DNA from: Kitasatospora sp. NBC_01266
Lineage (GTDB): Bacteria; Actinomycetota; Actinomycetes; Streptomycetales; Streptomycetaceae
Direction: 5' to 3'
Assembly: GCF_036242395.1 (NCBI RefSeq)
Contig: NZ_CP108458.1
Coordinates: forward strand, 5,270,001 to 5,334,000
DNA: 64,000 bases
Shown here: positions 25,466 to 34,148 of the stretch, one piece after another
Position numbering within the stretch: the stretch's first letter is position 1
Layout: every line of letters begins with the position of its first letter
Translations under genes and position numbers: made by a program
The notes under the pieces: generated by a model
What the model was told of the DNA's origin: nothing
Database searches by the model: none
What the model saw: the letters and a program-made list of their open reading frames with translations, nothing else

Positions 25466-26563
25466 TCAGCGCCAGAAGCAGCCGCACTCGGTGTGCGGCG
25501 GCAGCCGGAGCCGGCGCACCATGCCGTCCAGGGCGGAGACCTCGCACCAGCCGTCCACGCTCGGCGGCCGGACCCCGTCGAGGAGCAGCAGTGCGTGCAG
25601 CCCGGCCAGACCCGCCACCGCCGCGGCCACCGCGCCGTCGCAGGCCACCTCGCGCGGCCGGGCCGGTCCCGCGGCGCAGAGCTGGGCGAGCAGTCGCGGC
25701 CAGGCCTCGTCCCGGTCGGTGCGGGTCAGCCCGAGGCAGCGGCCACAGGCCGAGGCACCGGGCAGCACCAGTGGCCCGACCACCCCGAGGTGCTCGATCA
25801 CCCCGAGGTAGAGGTGGGGGATGCCCGCCTGCATCAGCGCGTGCGCCTCGACGGCAGCACCCGCGTAGCCGCCGCTGCCGTCCCGTGGGGCGAGCACCAC
25901 CAGATCCGTTGGCCGCTGCTCGGCGCCACCGGGCTCGGCCCGCGCCGAGCGGGGCCCCGCCGCGCCCTGGCCCGGCAGGCCGGCCGCCCGCCGCACCGCC
26001 TCGCTGGCCGCCGCCGCCCTGGTCCGCCCGATCTCCTGGGCCGGGATGCCACCGGGCGCGCAGTCCCCGGGCAGCACCCGCCCCTGGTCCAGCACTTGCA
26101 CCTCGCCCACGCCGGAGGCCGCCAGCACCACTGCCACCGCCGCGCCGACCCGTCCCGCACCGCGCACCTCCACCCGCAGCCCGGTCCGCCGGGCCAGCGC
26201 CTGGGCACCACCGCCCGGGCTGGGGTGGAGCAGTGCGAGCGAGGCGAGATCGGGGCCGAGCAACTCCCGTCGGCTGGGCGGCAACTCGGCCAGCGCCTGC
26301 TCGACGGCCAGCGCGTCGTCCAGCAGGCCGGTCTCGGTCAGCGAGTGCAGCGCCTGCGCGACGTACGAGGGAGCCAGCCCCAGGCCCTCGGCCGCCGCCG
26401 TCAGGGCCGGGCCGTCCCGTTCGCCGTCGAGCAGGCCGAGAAAGGCGCAGAACCGCTCATCGGCCTGGTCAACCACCTGGGCCCGCTCGGGCGCGGTGCC
26501 GAACTGCAGGGTCTCCTGGTCACGCCAGGCCCGGGACAACGCGGACTTGAGCATCGGACGCAT
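25466..26563 (-). CDS. Orphan E1-like (ThiF/MoeB-fold) protein with winged-helix N-terminus
   Basis: A 365-residue protein. Residues about 18-85 form a small domain (QFGTAPERAQVVDQ, FLGLLDGERD, ALHSLTETGLLDD). It resembles the RiPP-recognition-like fold at the N-terminus of TOMM-type E1 partners. From about residue 130 a Rossmann E1 domain starts with VEVRGAGRVGAA and VLDQGRVLPGD. C-x2-C near residue 287 and Cys360/Cys362 (ECGCFWR end) look like a zinc site. No YcaO cyclodehydratase, ubiquitin-like protein or precursor peptide is seen nearby. Adenylation activity is unproven; the substrate is unknown. It diverges from the M48 peptidase gene across a DnaA-box-rich region. Confidence 0.7.
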   Translation of the reverse strand: MRPMLKSALSRAWRDQETLQFGTAPERAQVVDQADERFCAFLGLLDGERDGPALTAAAEGLGLAPSYVAQALHSLTETGLLDDALAVEQALAELPPSRRELLGPDLASLALLHPSPGGGAQALARRTGLRVEVRGAGRVGAAVAVVLAASGVGEVQVLDQGRVLPGDCAPGGIPAQEIGRTRAAAASEAVRRAAGLPGQGAAGPRSARAEPGGAEQRPTDLVVLAPRDGSGGYAGAAVEAHALMQAGIPHLYLGVIEHLGVVGPLVLPGASACGRCLGLTRTDRDEAWPRLLAQLCAAGPARPREVACDGAVAAAVAGLAGLHALLLLDGVRPPSVDGWCEVSALDGMVRRLRLPPHTECGCFWR

Positions 26564-26653
26564 GGCGACCTCCTCTCCCGGTGGCCGAGTGAACCCACTC
26601 GATCGCTGTAGGTGAGCAAAGCCTGCCCCAGCTGCGGGAATTCGCCAAGCCGG

Positions 26654-26674
26654 TTATCCACAGCCGGTGGATAA
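26654..26674. promoter_or_regulatory. Facing pair of DnaA boxes
   Basis: TTATCCAC (26654-26661) and GTGGATAA (26667-26674) form a perfect inverted repeat. The left copy extends to TTATCCACA, the classical DnaA box. It lies in the 320-base gene-free region 26564-26883, between divergent genes. Confidence 0.55.
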
Positions 26675-26731
26675 AAGCAGATCAGCGTTCGAGCGGTTCA
26701 TCCGTCTCATCAGCCCGACGTCAACAGGGCG

Positions 26732-26782
26732 TTGTCCAGGCACGGTTGTCCGCGCACGGTTGTCCACGCACGGCTGTCCGCG
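26732..26782 (+). repeat. Iteron-like array of four DnaA-box-like repeats with 14-bp period
   Basis: TTGTCCAGG (26732), TTGTCCGCG (26746), TTGTCCACG (26760) and CTGTCCGCG (26774) start exactly 14 bases apart, joined by CACGG spacers. All are one to three changes from the Streptomyces DnaA box TTGTCCACA. A further GTCCACA is at 26804. The rest of the 26564-26883 gap holds no gene. Confidence 0.7.
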
Positions 26783-26883
26783 TCGGCCGTCCGGACACGG
26801 CACGTCCACACACGATCGATGTTGCAAACAATTCGGCCATGGCAGCGGACTTCTGTCAGCGCCAGCGGGTAACGTCGTGTGCC

Positions 26884-27618
26884 ATGGCAGCCGAACGGGA
26901 CTCCCAGCCCTCGGCGTCGCCTCGGCGTGCCCGTGCAGCGGCCGGGTCGGGAGTCGCGACGCCTGGTACGCGCGGGCGGCCGGACGCAACCCGGCAGAGT
27001 CCACCGGCGGCGGGTCCGGGGGAGTCGACCGCAGGTGCCCATCCGCAGCACGGTCCGGTCGAGGTCCGCCGCAGTGCCCGCCGCAGCCGCACCGTCTCCG
27101 CCTATCGCGAGGGCGATCGCACCATCGTGCTGATCCCGGCCCGGATGTCCCTGGCCGAGGAGCAGCGCTGGGTGCGCCAGATGCTCGACAAGCTGGCCGC
27201 CCAGGAGAGCCGCCGCGCCCTCGGCGACGAGGCACTGACCGAGCGGGCCGGCCAGCTCTCCGCCGCCTACCTCGGCGGCCGGGCTCGCCCGGACCAGGTC
27301 CGCTGGGTCACCAACCAGAACTCCCGCTGGGGCTCCTGCACGCCCAGTGAACGCACCATCAGGCTCTCCCACCGCCTCCAGGGCATGCCCGAGTACGTGC
27401 TGGACTACGTGCTGCTGCACGAGCTGGCGCACCTGCTGGTCCCCGACCACGGCCCGCGGTTCTGGGCGCTGCTCGAGGCCTACCCCCGCACCGAGCGGGC
27501 TCGCGGCTACCTGGAGGGGGTGGCCGGCGCCGCCCGGCTGCCGCACGTCCCGGGCGCCCGCGCGGCGGGTGCGCCCGAGGTGGCGGACCAGCCGGAGCCG
27601 GGTGAGGTCTGCGGCTGA
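26884..27618 (+). CDS. M48/YgjP-type zinc metallopeptidase
   Basis: A 244-residue protein. The first 70 residues are a Pro/Ala/Arg-rich tail of low complexity. The catalytic domain follows, with NQNSRWGSC, LDYVLLHELAHLL (HExxH, His179-Glu180-His183) and a downstream histidine in VPDHGPRFW. This is the layout of the YgjP/SprT-like DUF45 group. The physiological substrate is unknown. The ATG at 26884 was preferred; an in-frame ATG at 26839 would add 15 residues. Its 3' end converges with a Nudix gene. Confidence 0.8.
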   Translation: MAAERDSQPSASPRRARAAAGSGVATPGTRGRPDATRQSPPAAGPGESTAGAHPQHGPVEVRRSARRSRTVSAYREGDRTIVLIPARMSLAEEQRWVRQMLDKLAAQESRRALGDEALTERAGQLSAAYLGGRARPDQVRWVTNQNSRWGSCTPSERTIRLSHRLQGMPEYVLDYVLLHELAHLLVPDHGPRFWALLEAYPRTERARGYLEGVAGAARLPHVPGARAAGAPEVADQPEPGEVCG

Positions 27619-27702
27619 GGCGGCTGCGGCCAGGATCGCCAAGACGGCCGGGACGGCCGAGGCCGCCCCGGCGCCTGAAGCAGCGTCAGGACGCCCGGCG
27701 GC

Positions 27703-28263
27703 TCAGCCGACCAGCTTGCGCGCCAGCTCCACCAGCCGCCGCAGCGAGCCGTCCGTCAACTCGGGCAGCGCGTCGAACCCGAACCAGCGAAGGTCGAGCG
27801 ATTCCTCGCTGATCTCCTCCCGCGCGTCCGCCGGGGCGAGCGCCAGGAACTGCACGTCCAGGTGGGTGTTCTCCGGCTGGTCCTTGCCCGCGCAGCGCAC
27901 CTGGTGCCGGTCCAGGCGCACCGGCGCGGGCTCCGTGTCGAGCGGCAGCAGCCGCAGCCCCGGGATCCCCGACTCCTCGGTGGCCTCGCGCAGCGCCGCT
28001 GCCGCGAGCGTCTCGTCGCCGGGCTCGCAGTGGCCGCCCATCTGCAGCCAGAGCCCGACCTTGGGGTGCAGGGTGAGCAGCACCCGTCCGGCGGCCGGGT
28101 CCACCACCAGCGCGCTGGCCGTGATGTGCGCGGGTCGGCAGGAGCGCCACAGGCCGTCCTGGTGCTCCGCCAGGTGGGCCAGGTAGTCGTGGCGCAGCTG
28201 CTGCTGCCCGGTCTCGTCGGTCGTCCAGGCGGTCAGTGCCCGGACGGCATCGGCGTGGATCAT
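27703..28263 (-). CDS. Nudix hydrolase
   Basis: A 186-residue protein with Nudix box GGHCEPGDE followed by REATEESG, preceded by LQM as usual, and a C-terminal helix LRRLVELARKLVG. It would hydrolyse a nucleoside-diphosphate-linked compound; the substrate cannot be read from the sequence. Its ATG overlaps the stop of the upstream zincin-like gene (ATGA, 28260-28263), so the two are translationally coupled. Confidence 0.87.
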   Translation of the reverse strand: MIHADAVRALTAWTTDETGQQQLRHDYLAHLAEHQDGLWRSCRPAHITASALVVDPAAGRVLLTLHPKVGLWLQMGGHCEPGDETLAAAALREATEESGIPGLRLLPLDTEPAPVRLDRHQVRCAGKDQPENTHLDVQFLALAPADAREEISEESLDLRWFGFDALPELTDGSLRRLVELARKLVG

Positions 28264-29846
28264 GCGTTCGGGTCGTCCTTCTTCTGCTCGTCCTTCTGCT
28301 CGTCCGCCTCGCCGTCGGCGGCGTCCGGCTTGCCGGGCTCGTCCTGCTCGCCCGGCTTCGCGCCCGGCCCGCTCTGCCCGCCGCGGCCGGCCGCGGCCTC
28401 GCCGAGCAGCTTGTCGATCGCGTCGAAGTCCAGACCGCCCTCGGCAACCTCGACGCCGCCCGGGTGCACGAAGCCGTCCGGGTCGTCCAGGTCGCTCGCG
28501 GTGGGCAGCATGTCGGGGTGCTGCCAGAGCCCGTCGCGGCCCTCGATGCCGCGCGCGTCGGCCAGCGAGGCCCACAGCCGGGAGGCGTCGCGCAGGCGGC
28601 GCGGCCGCAGCTCCAGGCCGACCAGGGTGGCGAAGGTCTGCTCGGCCGGGCCGCCGGTGGCCCGGCGCCGGCGCAGCGTCTCGCGCAGCGCGGAGGACTG
28701 CGGCAGGTGCGGCTCGGCGGCGGCGTGCACCACCGCGTCCACCCAGCCCTCGACCAGCGCCAGCGCCGTCTCCAGGCGGGCCAGCGCGGCCTTCTGCTCG
28801 GGGGTGTCCTCGGGCTGCAGCAGGCCGCCGGCCAGCGCGTCCTGCAGGGCCTCGGGGTTCTCCGGGTCGAGCCGGCCCATCAGCTCCTCCATCCGGGAGG
28901 TGTCGACCTTGATCCCCCGGGCGTAGGCCTCGACGGCGCCGAACAGGTGGGCCCGCAGCCACGGCACATGGGTGAAGAGCCGCTGGTGGGCGGCCTCGCG
29001 CAGGGCCAGGTAGAGCCGCACCTCCTCGGCCGGCACGTTCAGGCCCTCGCCGAACTCGGCGATGTTCTGCGGCAGCAGCGCCGCCTTGCCGGCCGGCGCG
29101 AGCGGCAACCCGACGTCGGTGGAGCCGAGCACCTCGGCGGCCAGCGCGCCCAGCGCCTGCCCGATCTGGGTGCCGAACATCGCCCCGCCCATCGAGCGCA
29201 TCACGCCCATCAGCGGCCCGGCCATCTGCTGCATCTCCTCGGGCAGCACGCCGCCCATGGCGTTGCCGACCCGCTCGGCGACCGGGTCGACCAGCTCCTG
29301 CCAGACCGGCAGGGTGGCCTCGATCCACTCGGCCCGGCTCCAGGCCACCGCGATGGCGGAGGAGGACGGGAACTCGGTGGCCGAGTCCAGCCACAGCTCG
29401 GCCAGCCGGACCGCTTCCTCGACGGCCGAGCGCTCGGCGGCGCCCACCGAGCGGTCCTTGTTCTTGCCCTCGGCCGGCTCGGCCACCACCGTCTGCCGGG
29501 CGATGTCCTTGGCCAGCTGCCAGTTCACCGGGCCGCCGTCGAAGGAGAGCATCTGGCCCAGCTGCTGGAAGGCGGCACCCAGGTCGTTCGGGTTGAGGCC
29601 GCCCATCATCGAGGCGAAGGGGTTGTCACCGCCGGCGCCGACACCCGGACCGCCGGCGCCGCCCATGCCGAACAGCGCGCCGAACGGGTTGCCGCCGAAA
29701 CCGAACGGCTCCGGCTGCGTGGGCTGGTCGCCGGGCTGGTCACCGGAGGCGCCGGACTTCGCCTGGTCGTCCTTGTCGCCGCCCTGGTCCTTGCCCTCCT
29801 CGGGCTCCTCGGGCGGGACACCGAATCCGAAGGGGAGGTCGCTCAC
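28260..29846 (-). CDS. Zincin-like metallopeptidase (DUF2342 / Zincin_2 family)
   Basis: A 528-residue protein. The N-terminus (residues 1-110) is rich in Gly, Asp, Gln and Phe and looks disordered. The conserved part follows, with a central block LREAAHQRLFTH then VPWLRAHLF and a downstream MEELMGRLDPENPEAL. The family is annotated as zinc-dependent metallopeptidase and the M. tuberculosis counterpart is probably Rv3195, but activity is not demonstrated here. The GTG at 29846 is preferred because GAGGA lies just upstream; the frame is open to 29900. The Asp/Lys-rich tail ends in the Nudix overlap. Confidence 0.78.
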   Translation of the reverse strand: MSDLPFGFGVPPEEPEEGKDQGGDKDDQAKSGASGDQPGDQPTQPEPFGFGGNPFGALFGMGGAGGPGVGAGGDNPFASMMGGLNPNDLGAAFQQLGQMLSFDGGPVNWQLAKDIARQTVVAEPAEGKNKDRSVGAAERSAVEEAVRLAELWLDSATEFPSSSAIAVAWSRAEWIEATLPVWQELVDPVAERVGNAMGGVLPEEMQQMAGPLMGVMRSMGGAMFGTQIGQALGALAAEVLGSTDVGLPLAPAGKAALLPQNIAEFGEGLNVPAEEVRLYLALREAAHQRLFTHVPWLRAHLFGAVEAYARGIKVDTSRMEELMGRLDPENPEALQDALAGGLLQPEDTPEQKAALARLETALALVEGWVDAVVHAAAEPHLPQSSALRETLRRRRATGGPAEQTFATLVGLELRPRRLRDASRLWASLADARGIEGRDGLWQHPDMLPTASDLDDPDGFVHPGGVEVAEGGLDFDAIDKLLGEAAAGRGGQSGPGAKPGEQDEPGKPDAADGEADEQKDEQKKDDPNA

Positions 29847-30066
29847 GGGGTCCTCGATCTGGTCGGCCGTCACGCGCTGGGTGGTGTGGCGGGAAAGCAA
29901 GTGGAAGGGGCGGGTCTAGCAGGTGGTCGGGCACAAATCGGGCAAATCGCGGAGTGCGGCGGGGGCTTGCCCGCGCCGGGTGCACCGCCAGGCCCTCTCC
30001 TCGGGCAGGATGGTCCGTACGTGACACTCGTACGTACGCACATAAGCTAACCGTGGAGGATGGCCG

Positions 30067-31215
30067 GTGAGTTCCCCGCCTTCGGACGTTCGCTCTGGGC
30101 TGACCGGAGGCGAGCAGGCGCAGGTGGCGCCTGCGTCCGCGTCCCCAGCCTACGGCGGGCGACCGCTCACCGTGGCCGTCACCGGCGCCGCCGGCGTGCT
30201 GGGCGAGCGGGTCACCGCTCGGCTGACCAGTTCGCCCGGGGTGCGCAAGGTGCTCGCGATCGACGATCGGCGCGGTGAGGCGGCCGGTGTCCAGTGGCGG
30301 GTGCTCGACGTGCGGGACCCGGCGGTGGCCGAGCGGCTGCGCGGGGTGGACGTGGTGGTGCACCTGGCGATGGACCTGAACATGGAGTCCGATCCGCGGG
30401 CCCGCAGCGCCTACAACGTGCGGGGCGCGCAGACCGTGCTGACCGCCGCCGCGGCGGCCGGCGTGCACCGGGTGGTGCTCTGCACCTCGGCGATGGTCTA
30501 CGGCGCGCTGCCGGACAACGAGGTGCCGCTGGCCGAGGAGTCCGAGCTGCGGGCCACCGAGGAGGCCAGTCTGGTCGGCGACCTGTTGGAGATCGAGCGG
30601 CTGGCCCACCGGGCGCCGCGCGCCCATCCCGGCCTGCAGGTCACCGTGCTGCGTCCGGCCGTGGTGGTCGGGCCCGGGGTGGACACCGTGCTGACCCGGC
30701 ACTTCGAGGCGCCCCGGCTGCTGGTGGTGGCCGGCTCGCGGCCCTGCTGGCAGTTCTGCCACGTGGACGACCTGGCCTGCGCCCTGGAGTACGCGGTGCT
30801 CGGCCTGGTCGAGGGCGAGGTGACGGTCGGCTGCGACGGCTGGCTGGAGCAGGAGGAGGTCGAGGAGCTCTCCGGGATCCGCCGGATGGAGCTGCCCGCC
30901 GCGCTGGCCCTGGGCACTGCCGCCCGGCTGCACCGGCTCGGCCTCACCCCGGCCCCGGCGGGGGACCTGGCCTACACGATGTACCCGTGGGTGGTCTCCG
31001 GCAGCCGGCTGCACGAGGCCGGCTGGCGACCCCGGTACACCAACGAGGAGGTGCTGGCCGAACTGCTGGAGCAGGTGGCCGGCAAGCACGCGGTGGCCGG
31101 GCGGCGCCTGGGCGGCAAGGAGGCCGCCACCAGTCTGGGCGCGGCGGGCGCGACGGTGGCCCTGGTGGGCACCGCGGCGCTGGTCCGCCGGGCCCGCAAG
31201 CGCCGCCGGATCTGA
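30067..31215 (+). CDS. NAD-dependent epimerase/dehydratase (extended SDR)
   Basis: A 382-residue protein. The nucleotide-binding motif is VTGAAGVLGE (residues 38-47), DVVVHLA follows, then CTSAMVYGALPDN in the usual Ser/Tyr region and WQFCHVDDLACAL. The canonical YxxxK pair is not obvious, so catalysis may differ from sugar epimerases. A basic, weakly hydrophobic C-terminus (ATVALVGTAALVRRARKRRR) could anchor it to the membrane. The start is GTG at 30067 behind GGAGGA. The stop codon is inside a perfect palindrome. It diverges from the zincin-like gene. Confidence 0.85.
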   Translation: MSSPPSDVRSGLTGGEQAQVAPASASPAYGGRPLTVAVTGAAGVLGERVTARLTSSPGVRKVLAIDDRRGEAAGVQWRVLDVRDPAVAERLRGVDVVVHLAMDLNMESDPRARSAYNVRGAQTVLTAAAAAGVHRVVLCTSAMVYGALPDNEVPLAEESELRATEEASLVGDLLEIERLAHRAPRAHPGLQVTVLRPAVVVGPGVDTVLTRHFEAPRLLVVAGSRPCWQFCHVDDLACALEYAVLGLVEGEVTVGCDGWLEQEEVEELSGIRRMELPAALALGTAARLHRLGLTPAPAGDLAYTMYPWVVSGSRLHEAGWRPRYTNEEVLAELLEQVAGKHAVAGRRLGGKEAATSLGAAGATVALVGTAALVRRARKRRRI

Positions 31216-31233
31216 GCGGGCCGGCCCGCTCAG
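31212..31233. terminator. Perfect 22-bp palindrome containing the epimerase stop codon
   Basis: The sequence 31212-31233 is self-complementary (CTGAGCGGGCC and its complement) and includes the TGA at 31213-31215. It could fold as a hairpin without a loop margin, or be a protein site; terminator function is inferred. Confidence 0.4.
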
Positions 31234-31325
31234 GGCGTCCGGCAGGAACGCCGGGGGAGCCCGGCCGGGACTTGGATGACCCCACAGTTGCCGCCGCCCA
31301 CCGGGGATGGCGGATCATTGGCGTC

Positions 31326-31766
31326 ATGTCCGATTACCACGACCCCATCCGCCTGCTCGCGATCCGCGACACGCCGCTCTCGCTCGACGAGGTCTACGCG
31401 GCGGTCGGTGACGACGCGGCCGGCGGTACCGCGATCTTCGTCGGGACGGTCCGCGACCACGACGGCGGCAAGTCGGTGGCGGCGCTCGAGTACAGCTGCC
31501 ACCCGAGCGCCGAGCGGGAGCTGCGCCGGATCGCCGAGAAGGTGGTGGCCGACCATCCGGTCCGCGCGCTGGCCGCCGTGCACCGGGTCGGCCGGCTGGA
31601 CATCACCGACGCCGCCGTGATCGTCGCGGTCTCCTGCCCGCACCGCGGCGAGGCCTTCGCCGCCGCGCGCAAGCTGATCGACGACCTCAAGCACGAGGTG
31701 CCGATCTGGAAGCACCAGATCTTCACCGACGGCGAGGAGGAGTGGGTCGGCGCCGGTTCCTGCTGA
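31326..31766 (+). CDS. moaE: Molybdopterin synthase catalytic subunit MoaE
   Basis: A 146-residue protein with the MoaE pattern GGTAIFVGTVRDHD, the VHRVGRLDITDAAV strand pair, SCPHRGEAFAA, and the catalytic lysines in LKHEVPIWKHQ (Lys122 and Lys129). It transfers sulfur from MoaD thiocarboxylate to precursor Z to form molybdopterin. No other moa genes are in the window. The ATG at 31326 fits the family start. An 8-bp tandem repeat follows the stop. Confidence 0.95.
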   Translation: MSDYHDPIRLLAIRDTPLSLDEVYAAVGDDAAGGTAIFVGTVRDHDGGKSVAALEYSCHPSAERELRRIAEKVVADHPVRALAAVHRVGRLDITDAAVIVAVSCPHRGEAFAAARKLIDDLKHEVPIWKHQIFTDGEEEWVGAGSC

Positions 31767-31775
31767 GACCGTCCC

Positions 31776-31815
31776 CCGGACTGCCGGACTGCCGGACTGC
31801 CGGACTGCCGGACCG
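31776..31815. repeat. 8-bp tandem repeat after moaE
   Basis: CCGGACTG is repeated four times exactly (31776-31807), followed by the variant CCGGACCG. The 220-base gap 31767-31986 otherwise shows no gene. Confidence 0.85.
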
Positions 31816-31986
31816 CCGGTCGGTCCAAGCCCCGTGCCCCGGGAACCCGTTCGGCGGCGGGGCAGTCCTACGAATACGTCCACGGGGTGGCGGGCTCCGC
31901 TTCGCCGTAACCCGGATGGCGCCACGGCCGTTCTCACGCCGGGCGGTTAATGTGCTGATAGGCACGACGGATTCGGAGGACCGGAC

Positions 31987-32190
31987 ATGGGAGCACTGGC
32001 CTGGTTGGGGATCCCCGTCGCGGCGGGCGTGGTCGCCGTCCTCTGGGCGTCCTGGGCGGCGCGACCACCCAGGGCCACCGGTGACGGCGCCTCACTCGCC
32101 GAGCACCAGCGGTTCCTGGCCGCGATGGAGCGCAGCACGGTCGGCCGGCAGGCCGGCGACGGGGGTCCGGACAGCTCAGGTTCTGCCTAG
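31987..32190 (+). CDS. Small single-pass membrane protein (unknown function)
   Basis: A 67-residue protein with one N-terminal membrane helix (LAWLGIPVAAGVVAVLWASW, residues about 4-23) and a polar cytoplasmic tail. A strong GGAGGA lies five bases before the ATG. It stands directly before the PDZ protease gene, so it could be a partner of that membrane protease; that is inference. Confidence 0.7.
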   Translation: MGALAWLGIPVAAGVVAVLWASWAARPPRATGDGASLAEHQRFLAAMERSTVGRQAGDGGPDSSGSA

Positions 32191-32232
32191 CCCGGCGGGC
32201 GCCATCAAGCGCTGGTCCCGTACTGTCGTGGC

Positions 32233-33315
32233 ATGCCACGCCGCTCTGCGACGATGCTCGCCGCCACCCTGATGCTCATAGCGCTGCTCTGCGTCTCCGT
32301 GTTCCTGCCGGTGCCGTACTCGGAACTGAGCCCCGGGCCGACGTACAACACGCTCGGCGCCCAGGACAAGGCCGGGACTCCGGTGATCAGCATCACCGGG
32401 CGCCAGACCTACCCGACCAGCGGGCACCTGAACATGACGACCGTCCAGGTCACCAGCGCCGACTACCAGCCGAGCCTGGTCTCGGTGGTGGTCGGCTGGC
32501 TGCGGTCGGACGTGCTGGTGGTGCCGCACGACAACCTGTACCCCAAGGGTCAGACCGAGCAGCAGGCCGAGCAGCAGAACGCCGAGGAGTTCACCAACTC
32601 CCAGGACAGCGCGAAGGCGGCGGCGCTGACCGAGCTCGGCATCCCGGTCGGCACCGAGGTGGTGGTCTCCTCGGTGGTGGCCGGCGCCCCCGCGGACGGC
32701 AAGCTGCACGCGGGCGACCGGATCGTCGCGGTGGACGGCACCGCGGTCACCGGCGAGGACCAGGTGGCCGCGCTGGTCACCAAGCACAAGCCCGGCGAGA
32801 GCGTGGTCTTCACCGTGGTGCCGCAGGCCAAGGACACCGGGACCCCGACGCCGGCCGACGAGCAGCAGGTCAGCATCGTCACGGCCACCTCGCCCAGCAC
32901 CGGCAAGGCCTTCGTCGGCATTGAGCCGGAGGAGGACCACAGCTTCCCGTTCAAGATCGACATCGGGCTGCAGGACGTCGGCGGGCCCAGCGCCGGGCTG
33001 ATGTTCTCACTGGGCATCATCGACAAGCTGACCCCCACCGACCTCACCGGCGGCAAGTTCGTGGCCGGCACCGGCACGATCGACGCCAACGGCAACGTCG
33101 GTCCGATCGGCGGTATCTCGATGAAGGTGATCGCGGCCCGCGACGCCGGCGCCCAGTTCTTCTTCACCCCGAGCGACAACTGCGCCGAGGCCAGCGCCAA
33201 CCCCCCGAAGGGGCTGCGGCTGATCAAGGTGGACACCCTGAACGACGCGATCAAGGCGCTCGGCCAGATCCGCGCCGGACAGGACTCGGCGCTCGCCTCC
33301 TGCCCGGCGAAGTAG
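32233..33315 (+). CDS. Membrane-anchored PDZ domain/Lon-type serine protease (YlbL/SdrC-like)
   Basis: A 360-residue protein. A single N-terminal membrane segment (about residues 8-28) precedes an external PDZ domain (about 130-215, with LHAGDRIVAVDG) and a Lon-type protease domain. The catalytic Ser253 sits in GGPSAGLMFSLG and Lys298 in GGISMKVIAARDAG, a spacing typical of the Ser-Lys dyad. It presumably cleaves envelope substrates. Its position next to PPA1309 and UPF0182 genes matches Rv3194c-Rv3193c in M. tuberculosis. Confidence 0.92.
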   Translation: MPRRSATMLAATLMLIALLCVSVFLPVPYSELSPGPTYNTLGAQDKAGTPVISITGRQTYPTSGHLNMTTVQVTSADYQPSLVSVVVGWLRSDVLVVPHDNLYPKGQTEQQAEQQNAEEFTNSQDSAKAAALTELGIPVGTEVVVSSVVAGAPADGKLHAGDRIVAVDGTAVTGEDQVAALVTKHKPGESVVFTVVPQAKDTGTPTPADEQQVSIVTATSPSTGKAFVGIEPEEDHSFPFKIDIGLQDVGGPSAGLMFSLGIIDKLTPTDLTGGKFVAGTGTIDANGNVGPIGGISMKVIAARDAGAQFFFTPSDNCAEASANPPKGLRLIKVDTLNDAIKALGQIRAGQDSALASCPAK

Positions 33316-33375
33316 CCGAGGCGGCAGGAGGGGCGAGCGCCGAGGAGGCAGCCGGCGTCAGGGCCGGCGCCGGGA

Positions 33376-33954
33376 TCAGGAGAAGGTCGCCAGCAGTGCC
33401 TTGGTCAGCCCCGGCACCAGGTCGGGGCCGGTCAGCACCTCGCGCGCCAGGTCCTTCTCGCGCAGCCGCAGCGCGATCTCGCGCTTGCCGTCGCGCAGCA
33501 CCGCGGCGGTGATCCGCACCTCCTGGCGGCTGGGGTGGTTGGCCACCCAATCGGCCAGCTGCGCCTCGGTGGCACCGGCCGGGCGGCTCTTCTCGGCGCC
33601 CGGCGGCAGCATCAGCCGCTCGACCACCAGCGCGCAGCCGACCACCATGTCGGGCCAGGCGATGGTGCCGAGGAACTCGTCCAGCGCCGTGCCCTCCGGC
33701 AGCTCCTCCTGCTCGACCGGGGTCAGGGTGCCCGCGGTCTCGTCCGTCAGGCCGAGCTGCTTGGCCACCGCCGGGTCGCTCCGGCGCAGTTGGGCGCTGT
33801 CGACCAGGGCGAACAGGCGGGCGGGCTTGTCCCAGCCGAGCCCCGCGACGTACTCGTCGATCTCCAGGGCGGCGCGGGTGAGCGGGGTCGCGGCCGGCGG
33901 CAGGCCGTCCGCCGACGGGGTCGTCGGAGTGGGGGTGTTACGCGCATCGGACAT
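33376..33954 (-). CDS. PPA1309-family protein (conserved actinobacterial, unknown function)
   Basis: A 192-residue protein with the features of the PPA1309 family: an ALEIDEYVAGLGWDKPARLFALV start, the central EEFLG-like LDEFLGTIAWPDMVVGCALVVE, and the ending HPSRQEVRITAAVLRDG. No catalytic motif is apparent. It is convergent with the PDZ protease gene and divergent from the UPF0182 gene. Confidence 0.85.
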   Translation of the reverse strand: MSDARNTPTPTTPSADGLPPAATPLTRAALEIDEYVAGLGWDKPARLFALVDSAQLRRSDPAVAKQLGLTDETAGTLTPVEQEELPEGTALDEFLGTIAWPDMVVGCALVVERLMLPPGAEKSRPAGATEAQLADWVANHPSRQEVRITAAVLRDGKREIALRLREKDLAREVLTGPDLVPGLTKALLATFS

Positions 33955-34148
33955 GGCTCCATCCTCACATGTCGGTGCGCCGCCCCGGGCCGGACCCGCT
34001 CGGAACGCGCCCTGCGCCTGGGAACTCGGTGAGAGCCTGATTAAGTTGCACTCCGGGGCGGGCGGCGTGGCGTTGCCTGTCCCTGAGGCCCGTTCCGATC
34101 CGGTCGAGCCCCGTCCGACTTCCCGACTTCAACAGCAGAGGTGCCGTC

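Noticed and set aside
26654-26810. Chromosomal replication origin
   Set aside because: DnaA-box-like repeats are present, but there is no dnaA/dnaN context and far fewer boxes than a streptomycete oriC would have.
30294-31325. Upstream extension of moaE
   Set aside because: The open frame runs antiphase through the epimerase gene; the MoaE family start is at 31326.
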